A stretch of 39,898 nt of DNA from an uncultured Clostridia bacterium (lineage in GTDB: Bacteria > Bacillota > Clostridia > TANB77 > CAG-508): contig CANQWQ010000002.1 of NCBI GenBank assembly GCA_947627595.1, positions 1 through 39,898 on the forward strand. Direction: 5' to 3'. The first letter of the stretch is position 1; each line of letters starts with the position of its first letter. The notes beneath the pieces were generated by a model. The model did no database searches and had not been told where the DNA came from. It worked only from the letters and a program-made list of their open reading frames with translations. The position numbers were made by a program, and so were the translations under genes. Positions 6,830 through 14,558 of this stretch are shown one piece after another.

Positions 6830-7774
6830 ATGATTGTAAGCGTAGGAACAAGCGTAAAGCCTATGTGTCCAGTGAACATAGGTACCCACAACGGAATATT
6901 TCACTGCGACGAAGTTGTGGGGGTTGCAATCTTAAGCATCGTATACTCTGATTTAGAAGTCCATGTTGTACGGACAAGAGACGTAAGCGAGCTCAGTATC
7001 ACAGACATCAACATTGATGTCGGCGGAGGAAGTTTTGACCATCACATGGCAGGGTTCAACCAGAGAAGACCGACCGGCGAAAAGTATGCAAGCGCAGGTC
7101 TCGTCTGGAAGTATTATGCCGAAGAAGCAATCGAGAAGGTTGTCGCAAACTACGATTCGAATGCAAGTAGCGACATACTACACGCGGTAAAAAGCCAAAT
7201 TGACCGGGAAATAATTCTTCCGATTGACATGGAAGATAATGGCGAAAAGGCTGGTACTCACATGTTCAGCTTTATAACCAAATTCCTTCCGGTCTGGTTT
7301 GGAAAGTTTCCGAATTACGAGAGTGCTTTCTTCCAGGCTGAGATGGTGGCAGAAAGGGTATTAAGAGAGATTATCAAAGAGAAATACTCTGAACTGCTCG
7401 CCAAAAAGGTACTGGATACAAGCTATGCTCTGGCCAGTAATGGCATTTTGGAGATTTACAGCCAGACGATGCCGTGGGTAGACGAGGTCATCAAGTATAA
7501 CGAGAAACACGACAGTAAGATCAAGTTTGTGATTTTTCCGTATCCTGCTGGTGGCTGGGCTGCTCAGTGTGTTCCACCCTCAAGTGAGAACAAATTCGGG
7601 CAGATTGTTCCTTTTCCGGAAGAGTGGGCTGGCGGAAATGAAAAGACGCTACCTGAGATCTCCGGAATACGAGATGCCTGTTTTTGCCACAACGGACGGT
7701 TCTTCGCACGTGCAGGCTCTATCGAGTCTGTCATCCGGATGTGCGAGATTGCAATGGCAAAAGCAAAAGCGTGA
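6830..7774 (+). CDS. GC-rich cassette gene 3: MYG1 family protein (UPF0160)
   Basis: A 314-residue protein of the MYG1/UPF0160 family, a DHH-superfamily-like predicted metal-dependent exonuclease group. Family signatures in order: GTHNGIFHCDEVVGVAIL (about 17-34), VRTRD (about 47-51), DVGGGSFDHHMAGF (about 62-75), GEKYASAGLVWKYY (about 82-95), and the C-terminal WAAQCVPP and PEEWAGG segments. The aspartates and histidines of the HNGxFHCDE and DHH motifs are the likely metal ligands. Eukaryotic MYG1 is an RNA exonuclease. The bacterial role is not settled. It has its own promoter and terminator. Composition is GC-rich, and CGG is used for arginine several times (VRTRD, DREI, GRFF, IRMC), unlike neighbouring native genes, so transfer is likely. 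Confidence 0.9.
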   Translation: MIVSVGTSVKPMCPVNIGTHNGIFHCDEVVGVAILSIVYSDLEVHVVRTRDVSELSITDINIDVGGGSFDHHMAGFNQRRPTGEKYASAGLVWKYYAEEAIEKVVANYDSNASSDILHAVKSQIDREIILPIDMEDNGEKAGTHMFSFITKFLPVWFGKFPNYESAFFQAEMVAERVLREIIKEKYSELLAKKVLDTSYALASNGILEIYSQTMPWVDEVIKYNEKHDSKIKFVIFPYPAGGWAAQCVPPSSENKFGQIVPFPEEWAGGNEKTLPEISGIRDACFCHNGRFFARAGSIESVIRMCEIAMAKAKA

Positions 7775-7789
7775 CTATGCAACGATCAA

Positions 7790-7829
7790 GACAGGGAGGT
7801 GAGCTTCGCCTCTCTGTCGCCATTTTTAT
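7790..7829 (+). terminator. Rho-independent terminator of cassette gene 3
   Basis: Stem GACAGGGAGG/CCTCTCTGTC with loop TGAGCTTCG, followed by a T run. Confidence 0.8.
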
Positions 7830-7857
7830 TGACTTTTAGCGGAAAATTTTGTATAAT
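7829..7857 (+). promoter_or_regulatory. Sigma-A promoter
   Basis: TTGACT (7829-7834), 17-base spacer, TATAAT (7852-7857), upstream of the membrane protein at 7889. It lies directly after the cassette 3 terminator. Confidence 0.8.
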
Positions 7858-7888
7858 TATAAGTGTATTTAAAAAGGAGATTTTATTT

Positions 7889-8482
7889 ATGGGAGATATA
7901 TTAAAAGGTATATGGAAATGGATATTAGCGATTTTAATAATACTTCTTTTAGGTGGAGCAATTTTAGCTTTTAGAATTTTTGTAATAGATAAAGATTTTG
8001 ATGGAAAATCAGAAGAAGCTAGAAAAAGATTAGAAGCTTCTTCATCAAGTTCTTCAGATTCAACAGATACAACAAGTTCAAAAAATGGTGGTTCATTAGG
8101 TCAAAAAATTGTAAATGGTGCAAAATCTATTGCAAATTCTACAGTTAAAGGCTATAAAGAAGATGAAGAAAATTACGATTATAACACATACAATTTTGAT
8201 GAAGCCTTTTTAATGTATGAAGGTGAAAGATATCATGATTCTGTAAAAGATGTTTTACAACATTTAATAGATAATTCAAATGGAACATTTTATGCTAGAA
8301 CTGCTGTAACAGCTGTAAATTTTGGAAATAATGTTACAGTTAAATATGAAGGAAATTTAGCAGAATATCAAAGTGCAATCCAAACTTTAAATGATTCAGT
8401 AGAAGAAGGACTTTATGATATATCATTTAAATATGGCGGTTTTGGAACTTATGTTAATGAGATAGTAATTACAAAAAAATAA
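7889..8482 (+). CDS. Single-pass membrane protein of unknown function
   Basis: A 197-residue protein, start ATG 7889 with AAAGGAG at about 7875; a longer frame opens at 7799 but that start lies before the promoter. Residues about 10-32 form a transmembrane segment (WKWILAILIILLLGGAILAF). A Ser/Thr-rich linker follows (SSSSSSDSTDTTSS, about 51-64), then an external domain with FDEAFLMYEGERYHDSVKDVLQHLID and a C-terminal beta-rich part ending FKYGGFGTYVNEIVITKK. No known family was recognised. It is followed 23 bases later by the methyltransferase gene and may be co-transcribed with it. Codon use is native. Confidence 0.75.
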   Translation: MGDILKGIWKWILAILIILLLGGAILAFRIFVIDKDFDGKSEEARKRLEASSSSSSDSTDTTSSKNGGSLGQKIVNGAKSIANSTVKGYKEDEENYDYNTYNFDEAFLMYEGERYHDSVKDVLQHLIDNSNGTFYARTAVTAVNFGNNVTVKYEGNLAEYQSAIQTLNDSVEEGLYDISFKYGGFGTYVNEIVITKK

Positions 8483-8505
8483 TCAAGAAAGAGAGATTGT
8501 TTTAA

Positions 8506-9406
8506 ATGGAACTTGCAAATGATTGGAAAGATTATGAAATTTTAGATATGGCCAATCGGAGAAAAGCTTGAACGTTGGGGGGACATCGTCTTAATAAGAC
8601 CTGACCCTCAAATTATTTGGAAAGAAAAATCTTTTCCTAAAAAATGGAAAAATTTTGATGCACGCTATAATAGAAGTTCTTCGGGTGGTGGAGGTTGGAA
8701 ATACAATAAAAGACTTCCAGAAAATTGGCAAATAAAATATAAAGATTTGACATTTAATATAAAACCAATGGGATTTAAGCATACAGGCCTTTTTCCAGAG
8801 CAAGCTGTTAATTGGGACTGGATGATAGATAAAATTAAAAGCTCAAAAAGGGAAATTAAAGTTTTAAATTTGTTTGCATATACAGGTGGTGCTACAGTTG
8901 CTTGTAGTTATGCAGGTGCGAGTGTTGTTCATGTCGACAGTTCAAAAGGAATGGTTTCTTGGGCAAAAGAAAACATATCTTCATCAGGGCTTTCAAATAA
9001 GCCTGTTAGATTTATAATTGATGATGTTACAAAATTTGTTTCTCGTGAAATTAGACGTGGAAATAAATATGATGCAATAATTATGGATCCACCTTCATAT
9101 GGAAGAGGAAAAAATGGCGAGGTTTGGCAGTTTGAAAATAATATTGCAGATCTTGTTAAACTTTGCTCAAAAGTTTTATCAGATAATCCATTGTTTTTCT
9201 TGATAAATTCTTATACAACTGGAATATCTAGCAAAGTCTTAGAAAATATCTTATATTTAGAATTTGCAACAAATCAAGAAATTGAAGGAAAACTTAAAGA
9301 TAAAATTTTAAAAGGAAAATTTGCTTCAGGTGAAATTGGAATTCCTATGAAAGATTCAAAAATTGTTTTACCATGCGGAATTTACAGTCGTTGGGAGAGT
9401 AAATAA
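8506..9406 (+). CDS. Class I SAM-dependent methyltransferase (RlmI/RlmK-like), requires one +1 frameshift
   Basis: A 300-residue methyltransferase read in two frames joined at CGG 8557-8559. ATG 8506 opens MELANDWKDYEILDMAN, then C|GGA restores the conserved GEKLERWGDIVLIRPDPQ. Without the shift, translation stops at TGA 8569-8571 after 21 residues. The Rossmann part has VLNLFAYTGGATVACSYAGA (SAM-binding motif I, about 120-140) with VHVDSSKG after it, and the catalytic-loop motif DAIIMDPPSYGRG. This matches the Methyltrans_SAM group (PF10672-type) that includes 23S rRNA m5C enzymes; the exact target is not assignable. Its TAA overlaps the ATG of the pseudouridine synthase gene by one base (TAATG), so two RNA-modification genes are translationally coupled. 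Confidence 0.88.
8557..8560 (+). other. CGG +1 recoding site (AAT C|GGA) in the methyltransferase gene
   Basis: The in-frame CGG is codon 18. Skipping the C gives glycine in the conserved (D/N)GEKLERWG motif. The unshifted frame stops four codons later. Confidence 0.85.
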
Positions 9407-10079
9407 TGGAATTAAACGTGATTTATGAAGATAATCATGTAATAGTTGTTGAAAAGCCGGTTAATATCCCTTCACAAGGTGATAAGACCGGCGATTTAGA
9501 TATGTTGACTATTGTAAAAGATTATCTAAAGAAAAAATATAATAAACCAGGTGAAGCATATCTTGGGTTAGTTCATAGATTAGATAGACCAACTCGGGCG
9601 GAATAATGGTTTTTGCAAAAACCTCAAAAGCTGCATCAAGGCTTTCAGAGCAAGTTAGAAATAAAGATTTTCATAAAAAATATTTAGCAATAGTTGATGG
9701 AAAAATGGAATGTCAAAAAGGAACATTCAAAGATTATTTGTTAAAAAATGAAAAAACAAACACATCTAAAGTTGTTCCAGAAGGCACGAAGAACGCTAAA
9801 CTTGCTGAACTTGATTATGAAGTTGTAAAATACAATGAAGAAATCAACATGAGCGTTGTAAAAGTTGATTTGCACACAGGACGCCATCACCAAATAAGAG
9901 TGCAATTTGCATCAAGAGGACACTCTTTATCAGGTGATCAAAAGTATGGAACGCGTGGAAGAGGAAAACAGCTTGCACTTTGGGCCTACAGCTTAAGCTT
10001 TTTGCATCCGATTACCAAAGAAAGACTTGAATTTGAAATTGAGCCTTCACATATAGGAAGTTGGAAAATATTAGATTAA
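9406..10079 (+). CDS. RluA family pseudouridine synthase, requires two consecutive +1 frameshifts
   Basis: A 224-residue RNA pseudouridine synthase (RluA/RsuA superfamily, no S4 domain). The N-terminal frame gives IYEDNHVIVVEKPVNIPSQG and the catalytic motif LVHRLDRPT with the active-site Asp at residue 60. The frame then hits CGG GCG GAA TAA. Reading ACT-C|GGG-C|GGA-ATA-ATG yields the family-standard RLDRPTGGIMVFAKTSKAA. The C-terminal part carries DFHKKYLAIVDG, the LHTGRHHQIRVQFA motif, and GDQKYG. The total length of 674 bases equals 3n+2, as two +1 steps require. An uncorrected product would lack most of the catalytic domain. The target (rRNA or tRNA uridine) is unknown. Confidence 0.9.
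9595..9602 (+). other. Tandem CGG +1 recoding sites (ACT C|GGG C|GGA)
   Basis: CGG at 9595-9597 is in frame 0. After one +1 step the very next codon, 9599-9601, is again CGG in the new frame, and a second step gives GGA. The two decoded glycines are the conserved Gly-Gly after HRLDRP(V/T). A single two-base insertion (CG) is the alternative reading. Confidence 0.8.
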
Positions 10080-10090
10080 CAATAGACAAT

Positions 10091-10130
10091 AGGACGGGGA
10101 GAGACAAAAGAACCGTCCCCTTTGTCTTAT
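10091..10130 (+). repeat. Palindromic repeat of a second family (GGACGG...CCGTCC)
   Basis: GGACGG at 10092 pairs with CCGTCC, and GACAAAAG pairs with CTTTGTC, so two alternative stems overlap. A similar repeat type is common between clostridial genes. It sits between the pseudouridine synthase gene and the proS promoter and may terminate the former. Confidence 0.55.
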
Positions 10131-10148
10131 AAAAATTCTCAAAAAATG

Positions 10149-10177
10149 TTGAATAAAAAGCAATTTTATAATATAAT
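10149..10177 (+). promoter_or_regulatory. Sigma-A promoter of proS
   Basis: TTGAAT (10149-10154), 17-base spacer, TATAAT (10172-10177). The leader to the start codon is only about 25 bases, so there is no room for a T-box here. Confidence 0.7.
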
Positions 10178-10209
10178 ATAAAAGATTTTCAAAGGAAGGA
10201 GAGATGAGA

Positions 10210-11487
10210 ATGAAATTATCACAAACCGGCACAGGTACTACAAAGCTTTCTAATATTGATGAAATGTACCCAGGCCAAAGCATTTTACTACAAACAGGTC
10301 AACTTGTTCAATATGGTGCAGGTCTTTTTGGCTATAATACTGTTCCATTACTAGTTAGACGCAGAGTTGAACAAATAATAGTTGAGACTCTAAATAAATA
10401 CGGCTGTATCGAGGTCCTTCTTCCCACACTTCAACCAGATACGCTTTGGAAAAATTCAGGTAGATTTGATCAATATGTAAATGATGGAACTATGCTTTTA
10501 ACAGAATCAAATAAAGGTGTTTTCTGTTTAGCCCCAACAGGCGAAGAAGCTATGCTTGAATTTTTAAGAGAAAAGATTAAATCATATAAAAATTTACCAG
10601 TTACATATTACCAAATTGGTGAAAAATATAGAAATGAAATTAGAACTAGAGGTTATTTACTTAGAGGAAAAGCTTTTCCAATGCTTGATGCATATAGCTT
10701 TGATACAGACCCAGAAGGAATGGCAAAATCTTATGAAAATGTTAGAAATGCTTTTCTAGAAATATTTGAAAAAATTGGAATGAAAGTTATTCCTATAGTT
10801 GCTGATAATGGCGCTATGGGCGGAAAAAAGAGCGAAGAGTTTATGCTTATTTCTGACCAAGGCGAAGACAAGATTTTATATGATGAAAAAACAGGAATCG
10901 GCTTAAATACTGAGATTCTTGAAAAAGAAAATTATCAAGAATACTTAAAAGAAGAATATGGAATAAAAGATATTTCAAATTTCAAAGAAATTAGAACAAT
11001 GGAATTAGGCCATATTTTCCAACTAGGAACTAGATATTCTGAAATGATGAATGGAAAATATGCTGATAAAGATGGAGAAGAAAAATATTTCTATATGGGA
11101 TGCTATGGAATCGGCGTTAGTAGAACAGTTGCTGCTCTATATGAACAATGTTTAATTAATGATCCAAAATTTGGTCCATGCGGATTCTGTTTACCAGAAA
11201 ATGTTGCTCCATTTAAAGTTCAAATCGTTGCAAAATCTGATGATGAAGAAAAATCAAAACTTGCTGAAGAGATTTATTTTAAATTAAAAGAAAATGGAGT
11301 TGAAGCAATTTTAGATGATAGAGATATGCAAATAGGTGCAAAAATTAGAGATGCAAAAGTCTATGGAACACCTTATGTTACTGTCATTGGAGATAGATTT
11401 GATGGAGAAAATTTTGAAATAGAATCTATAAAAACAGGCGAAAAAGAAACTTTAAAATTAGAAGAATTAATAAAAAAATTAAAATAA
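10210..11487 (+). CDS. proS: Proline--tRNA ligase, type without the editing insertion
   Basis: Prolyl-tRNA synthetase, class II, 425 residues, charging tRNA-Pro in the cytoplasm. The ATG at 10210 is preferred to the one at 10204 because the AAGGAG at 10196-10201 is then eight bases away. Motif 2 is QIGEKYRNEIRTRGYLLRGK with PMLDAYSFD after it, and motif 3 is GCYGIGVSRTVAALYEQ. The anticodon-binding domain starts near residue 335 (APFKVQIVAKS) and includes DDRDMQIGAKIRDA. The protein is about 140 residues shorter than standard bacterial ProS because the INS editing domain between motifs 2 and 3 is missing. Misacylated Ala-tRNA-Pro would need a separate deacylase. gltX follows after 41 bases, suggesting an aminoacyl-tRNA synthetase operon. 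Confidence 0.95.
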   Translation: MKLSQTGTGTTKLSNIDEMYPGQSILLQTGQLVQYGAGLFGYNTVPLLVRRRVEQIIVETLNKYGCIEVLLPTLQPDTLWKNSGRFDQYVNDGTMLLTESNKGVFCLAPTGEEAMLEFLREKIKSYKNLPVTYYQIGEKYRNEIRTRGYLLRGKAFPMLDAYSFDTDPEGMAKSYENVRNAFLEIFEKIGMKVIPIVADNGAMGGKKSEEFMLISDQGEDKILYDEKTGIGLNTEILEKENYQEYLKEEYGIKDISNFKEIRTMELGHIFQLGTRYSEMMNGKYADKDGEEKYFYMGCYGIGVSRTVAALYEQCLINDPKFGPCGFCLPENVAPFKVQIVAKSDDEEKSKLAEEIYFKLKENGVEAILDDRDMQIGAKIRDAKVYGTPYVTVIGDRFDGENFEIESIKTGEKETLKLEELIKKLK

Positions 11488-11531
11488 AGGAGAATAGAAA
11501 AAGGCTCTAAATCAGCCTTTGTGAGATTATG
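11486..11531 (+). promoter_or_regulatory. Hairpin between Shine-Dalgarno and start codon of gltX
   Basis: AAAGGAG (11486-11492) is 36 bases from the ATG at 11529. A seven-base-pair hairpin AAAGGCT/AGCCTTT (11500-11520) lies between them. If it folds, the effective spacing falls to about 15 bases. No better ribosome-binding site is present near the ATG. Confidence 0.5.
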
Positions 11532-13179
11532 AATAGAAAAGATTTAGCAGATTTAATTTTCCCAGATGTTAAGGGAGCAGATTATTACGAAAAAATTTAC
11601 CCACCTAGAAATTTACCAGAAGGTGCTCAAGTCGTTAGAGTTGCACCAAGTCCAACAGGTTTTATTCATGTTGGTGGAATTTTCCAAGGGTTAATTGCTA
11701 AAAAAATAGCTGATCAAACAGGTGGTGTATTTTTCGTTAGAATCGAAGATACAGATCAAAAAAGAAAAATTGAAAATGGTGTTGAAGAAATTTTAGGAGC
11801 TTATAAAGATTATGACCTTTATCCAAATGAAACTGTTGGAAAAGGTGATTATGGTCCATATATTCAGAGTGAAAGAAAAGATATTTATCAATCATATGCT
11901 AAAAAAATGATTGAAGATGGAATTGCTTATCCATGTTTCTGTTCGCCAGAGGAACTTGAGCAAATTAGAGAAAATCAAACTAAAGCTCAGGAAAGAACTG
12001 GTTATTATGGAAAATGGGCAAAATGTAGAAATATGCCAGTAGATATGGCAATCGAAAAAATTAAAAATGGTGATCCATATATTATAAGATTTAAATCACC
12101 TGGAAATCCAGATAAAAAGATTAAACATAAAGATGTTATTAAAGGCAATATTGATATGCCTGAAAATGACCAAGATATAGTTATTATAAAATCTGATGGA
12201 CTTCCAACATACCATTTTGCACACGTTGTAGATGATCATTTAATGGGAACAACCTTAGTTACTCGTAGTGACGAGTGGATAGCTAGTATTCCACTTCATT
12301 TGCAATTATTCTATGTAATGGGATTCAAAACTCCAAAATATGCTCACACAGCTCCACTTGAAAAAGCTGAAGATGGTTCTAGAAGAAAGCTTAGCAAAAG
12401 AAAAGATCCTGAAGCTGCAGTTAGCTATTATACAACTGAAGGAATCCCAAAAGAAGCTTTAAAAGAGTATTTAATGAATATTGCAAATTCTAATTTTGAG
12501 TTATGGAGAAAACAAAATCCTGATAAAGATATGATGAAAGATTTTGATTTCCAAATCAACAAAATGGGAGTTAGCCGGAGCTTTATTTGATATGGTAAAA
12601 CTTCTAGATGTTTCTAAAGAAGTAATTTCTAGATTTAATGCAGACGAGGTTTATGAGTTTGCTTATAATTGGGCAGAAAAATTTGATAACGAATTAAAAG
12701 AAATGCTAGAGGCTGACAAAGATTACTCTTTAAGAGTTCTAGGAATTGAAAGAGGAAACGTTAAACCTCGTAAAGATATAGCAAAATGGTCTGATGTAAA
12801 ATATATTATTTCATACATGTATGACAACAAATTTTTACCAGAAAAAATTGAATATGAGTGGCAAAAAGTTACTGATAAAGCTTTAATCAAAGATTTAGTA
12901 AAAACTTATTTTGAAAAATATTATGATGAAAATGATGACAAAGAAACATGGTTTAATAAAATGAAAGATTTGGCTGAAGAAAAAGGATTTGCTAGAGAAG
13001 TTAAAATGTTTAAAGAAAATCCGGATAGCTATCCATTAGGCCATGTTGGAGATGTAAGTACTGTAATAAGAGTTGCAATTACTGGAAGATGTAATACTCC
13101 AGATCTTTGCGAAATATTAAAAGTTTTAGGAAAAGAATCTATAAATGCTAGAATTGACAAGCTAAACAAAGAGGTATAA
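11529..13179 (+). CDS. gltX: Glutamate--tRNA ligase, requires one +1 frameshift
   Basis: Glutamyl-tRNA synthetase, class I, 550 residues after recoding. The catalytic part has VRVAPSPTGFIHVGG, which contains the HIGH-type signature, then FVRIEDTDQKR and the KMSKS-type loop RRKLSKRKDPEA (about residues 286-297). Frame 0 reaches NKMGVS and then CGG at 12576 (codon 350), with TGA four codons later. C|GGA continues as VSGALFDMVKLLDVSKE, the conserved start of the anticodon-binding half, to TAA 13179. The length (1651 bases, 3n+1) agrees with one +1 step. This enzyme is normally essential, so a loss-of-function reading is unlikely unless another copy exists. DUF951 follows three bases later. Confidence 0.95.
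12576..12579 (+). other. CGG +1 recoding site (AGC C|GGA) in gltX
   Basis: In-frame CGG is codon 350. Skipping the C gives the conserved glycine in the KM(S/G)VSGALFD motif. Confidence 0.85.
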
Positions 13180-13182
13180 TAA

Positions 13183-13356
13183 ATGGATTATAAAATCGGT
13201 GATATCGTTGAAACGAAAAAACCTCACCCATGTGGTTCTAATCAATGGGAGATTTTAAGAGTAGGCTTAGATTTTAAATTAAAGTGTAAAGGTTGCTCAC
13301 ACGTTTTAATGATTCCAAGAGAAAAAGCATTAAAAATTATAAAAATAATAAAATAA
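13183..13356 (+). CDS. DUF951 family protein
   Basis: A 57-residue protein starting at ATG 13183, three bases after gltX, with GAGGT just upstream. The sequence MDYKIGDIVETKKPHPCGSN is the DUF951 signature, followed by WEILRVGLDFKLKCKGCSHV and the ending MIPREKALKIIK. The HPCG and CKGC cysteines probably bind zinc, giving a small beta-barrel-like domain. Such proteins often sit beside tRNA synthetase, ychF or chromosome-segregation genes in Firmicutes. The function is not known. Confidence 0.9.
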   Translation: MDYKIGDIVETKKPHPCGSNQWEILRVGLDFKLKCKGCSHVLMIPREKALKIIKIIK

Positions 13357-13374
13357 TTATTGGAGATTTTAAAT

Positions 13375-14419
13375 ATGCGAAAGGTACAGAAGATTTTAAT
13401 TTGTTTAGTAGTAATTTTAATTGCTACATTTCTAATCTTAGAAATTCCAACAATTGCAGATTGGGGAGATTATGATTCATATGATAGCTCTAGTAGCTAT
13501 GATGATTGGGGAAGTTCTTCTAGCGACTGGGGTAGCTCATCTAGTGATTGGGGAAGTTCTTCAAGTAGCTGGGATGACGACTACTATTACAGTGGTTCCT
13601 CATCAGGTTCTTATGGTTCAGGCGGAGGATTTTACTTTATAGGTCGGTGGTTTTAAAAGCTTTGTTATGTTCTTTATTATGCTTATGATATTTGCAGTAT
13701 TTATAAGTTATATAAGTAAGAAAAACAGAGATAGATTTTATGGTAGAACTAATAGCAATAGAGGCTTTAGAAACTTAAATAGCCAAAATATCGATATTCA
13801 AAGAAAGAGACAACAAAACCGTGAAGTTTTATTTGGAGTTTCTGATACAGAAATTGAAAATTCTATCCAAGCACTTGACCCATTATTTAATAAAGCAGAA
13901 TTTTTATCATATGCTTCAGACACATTTGTAAAACTTCAATACGCTTGGTCTGATAGAAACCTAGAAACTATAAGATACTTTATTACACCTGAGTTATATG
14001 AACAAACAAACAACCAAGTTCAAAGATATATTACAAATAAACAAATTAATAAGATTGAAAGAGTTAGTGTTAACCTTTCTAGATTATATAGTTTTGAACA
14101 ACAAGGCGATAGAGATGTTTTAAGAATTGTTCTTGAATCAAAGATGAATGACTATATTGTTGACGAAACTACAGGAAAAGTTCTAAAAGGCGATCCAAAC
14201 TATAATAATGTAAATCCATACATTTTGACATTCGTTAGAAAGACTGGCGTTTTGACAAAAGAAGGCGGAACAAAACCAGGTACAATGAATTGTCCAAATT
14301 GCGGTGGTGCTACAACAGTTTTATCTTCTGGAAAATGTCCATATTGTGGAAGTATAATAATAACTAGAGATAATGATTGGACATTATCTGAAATGAAGAG
14401 ATATAATCCAAATGCTTAA
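13375..14419 (+). CDS. Tim44-like membrane protein with a C-terminal zinc ribbon, requires one +1 frameshift
   Basis: A 347-residue protein. ATG 13375 has GGAG at 13362-13365. Residues 1-23 form a signal or first membrane segment (ILICLVVILIATFLILEI). A low-complexity external segment of DWGSSSS repeats and YYYSGSSSGSYGSGGGF follows. Frame 0 then reaches CGG (13645, codon 91) and stops at TAA 13654-13656. C|GGT restores FIGGGFKSFVMFFIMLMIFAVF, a second membrane segment. The cytoplasmic part has a Tim44/calcium-binding-like fold region (FLSYASDTFVKLQYAWSDRN) and ends with a zinc ribbon (CPNCGG...CPYCGS). A Gly-rich linker, one helix, then a Tim44 domain is a standard architecture for this family, so the joined frame is the natural protein. 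Substrate and role are unknown. Confidence 0.88.
13645..13648 (+). other. CGG +1 recoding site (GGT C|GGT) in the Tim44-like gene
   Basis: In-frame CGG is codon 91. Skipping the C continues a Gly-Gly-Gly run before the membrane segment. This is the one site with T after CGG, so the fourth base is not fixed. Confidence 0.85.
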
Positions 14420-14440
14420 AAATAAAAATTAATATATAAT

Positions 14441-14478
14441 AAGAAATTTTCAGGTTTTGAAAATTTCTTATTTTTTTA
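14441..14478 (+). terminator. Rho-independent terminator
   Basis: Stem AAGAAATTTTCA/TGAAAATTTCTT followed by T7. It closes the proS-gltX-DUF951-Tim44 group. Confidence 0.8.
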
Positions 14479-14490
14479 TGGAATAAACTA

Positions 14491-14519
14491 TTGTTATTTT
14501 TTTAATTAAAATATATAAT
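14491..14519 (+). promoter_or_regulatory. Sigma-A promoter
   Basis: TTGTTA (14491-14496), 17-base spacer, TATAAT (14514-14519), upstream of the anchored protein at 14559. Confidence 0.7.
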
Positions 14520-14558
14520 ATTATAGAATTGATAGATAAAAGGGGGAAGAGTTTAAAA

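Noticed and set aside
7799-7888. Upstream extension of the membrane protein at 7889
   Set aside because: The extension would start inside the preceding terminator and before the promoter -10 element. ATG 7889 has a good ribosome-binding site.
9595-9602. Minus-one or stop-readthrough explanations, or stop-codon reassignment
   Set aside because: Reading through the downstream stops in frame 0 gives no homology, while +1 steps at CGG restore the conserved protein exactly. Changing the meaning of a stop codon would not change the frame.
13490-13600. Tandem-like DNA repeats that might suggest a repeat array
   Set aside because: They encode the DWGSSSS low-complexity segment of the Tim44-like protein. 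Units are short and imperfect, with no spacers, so this is not a CRISPR array.
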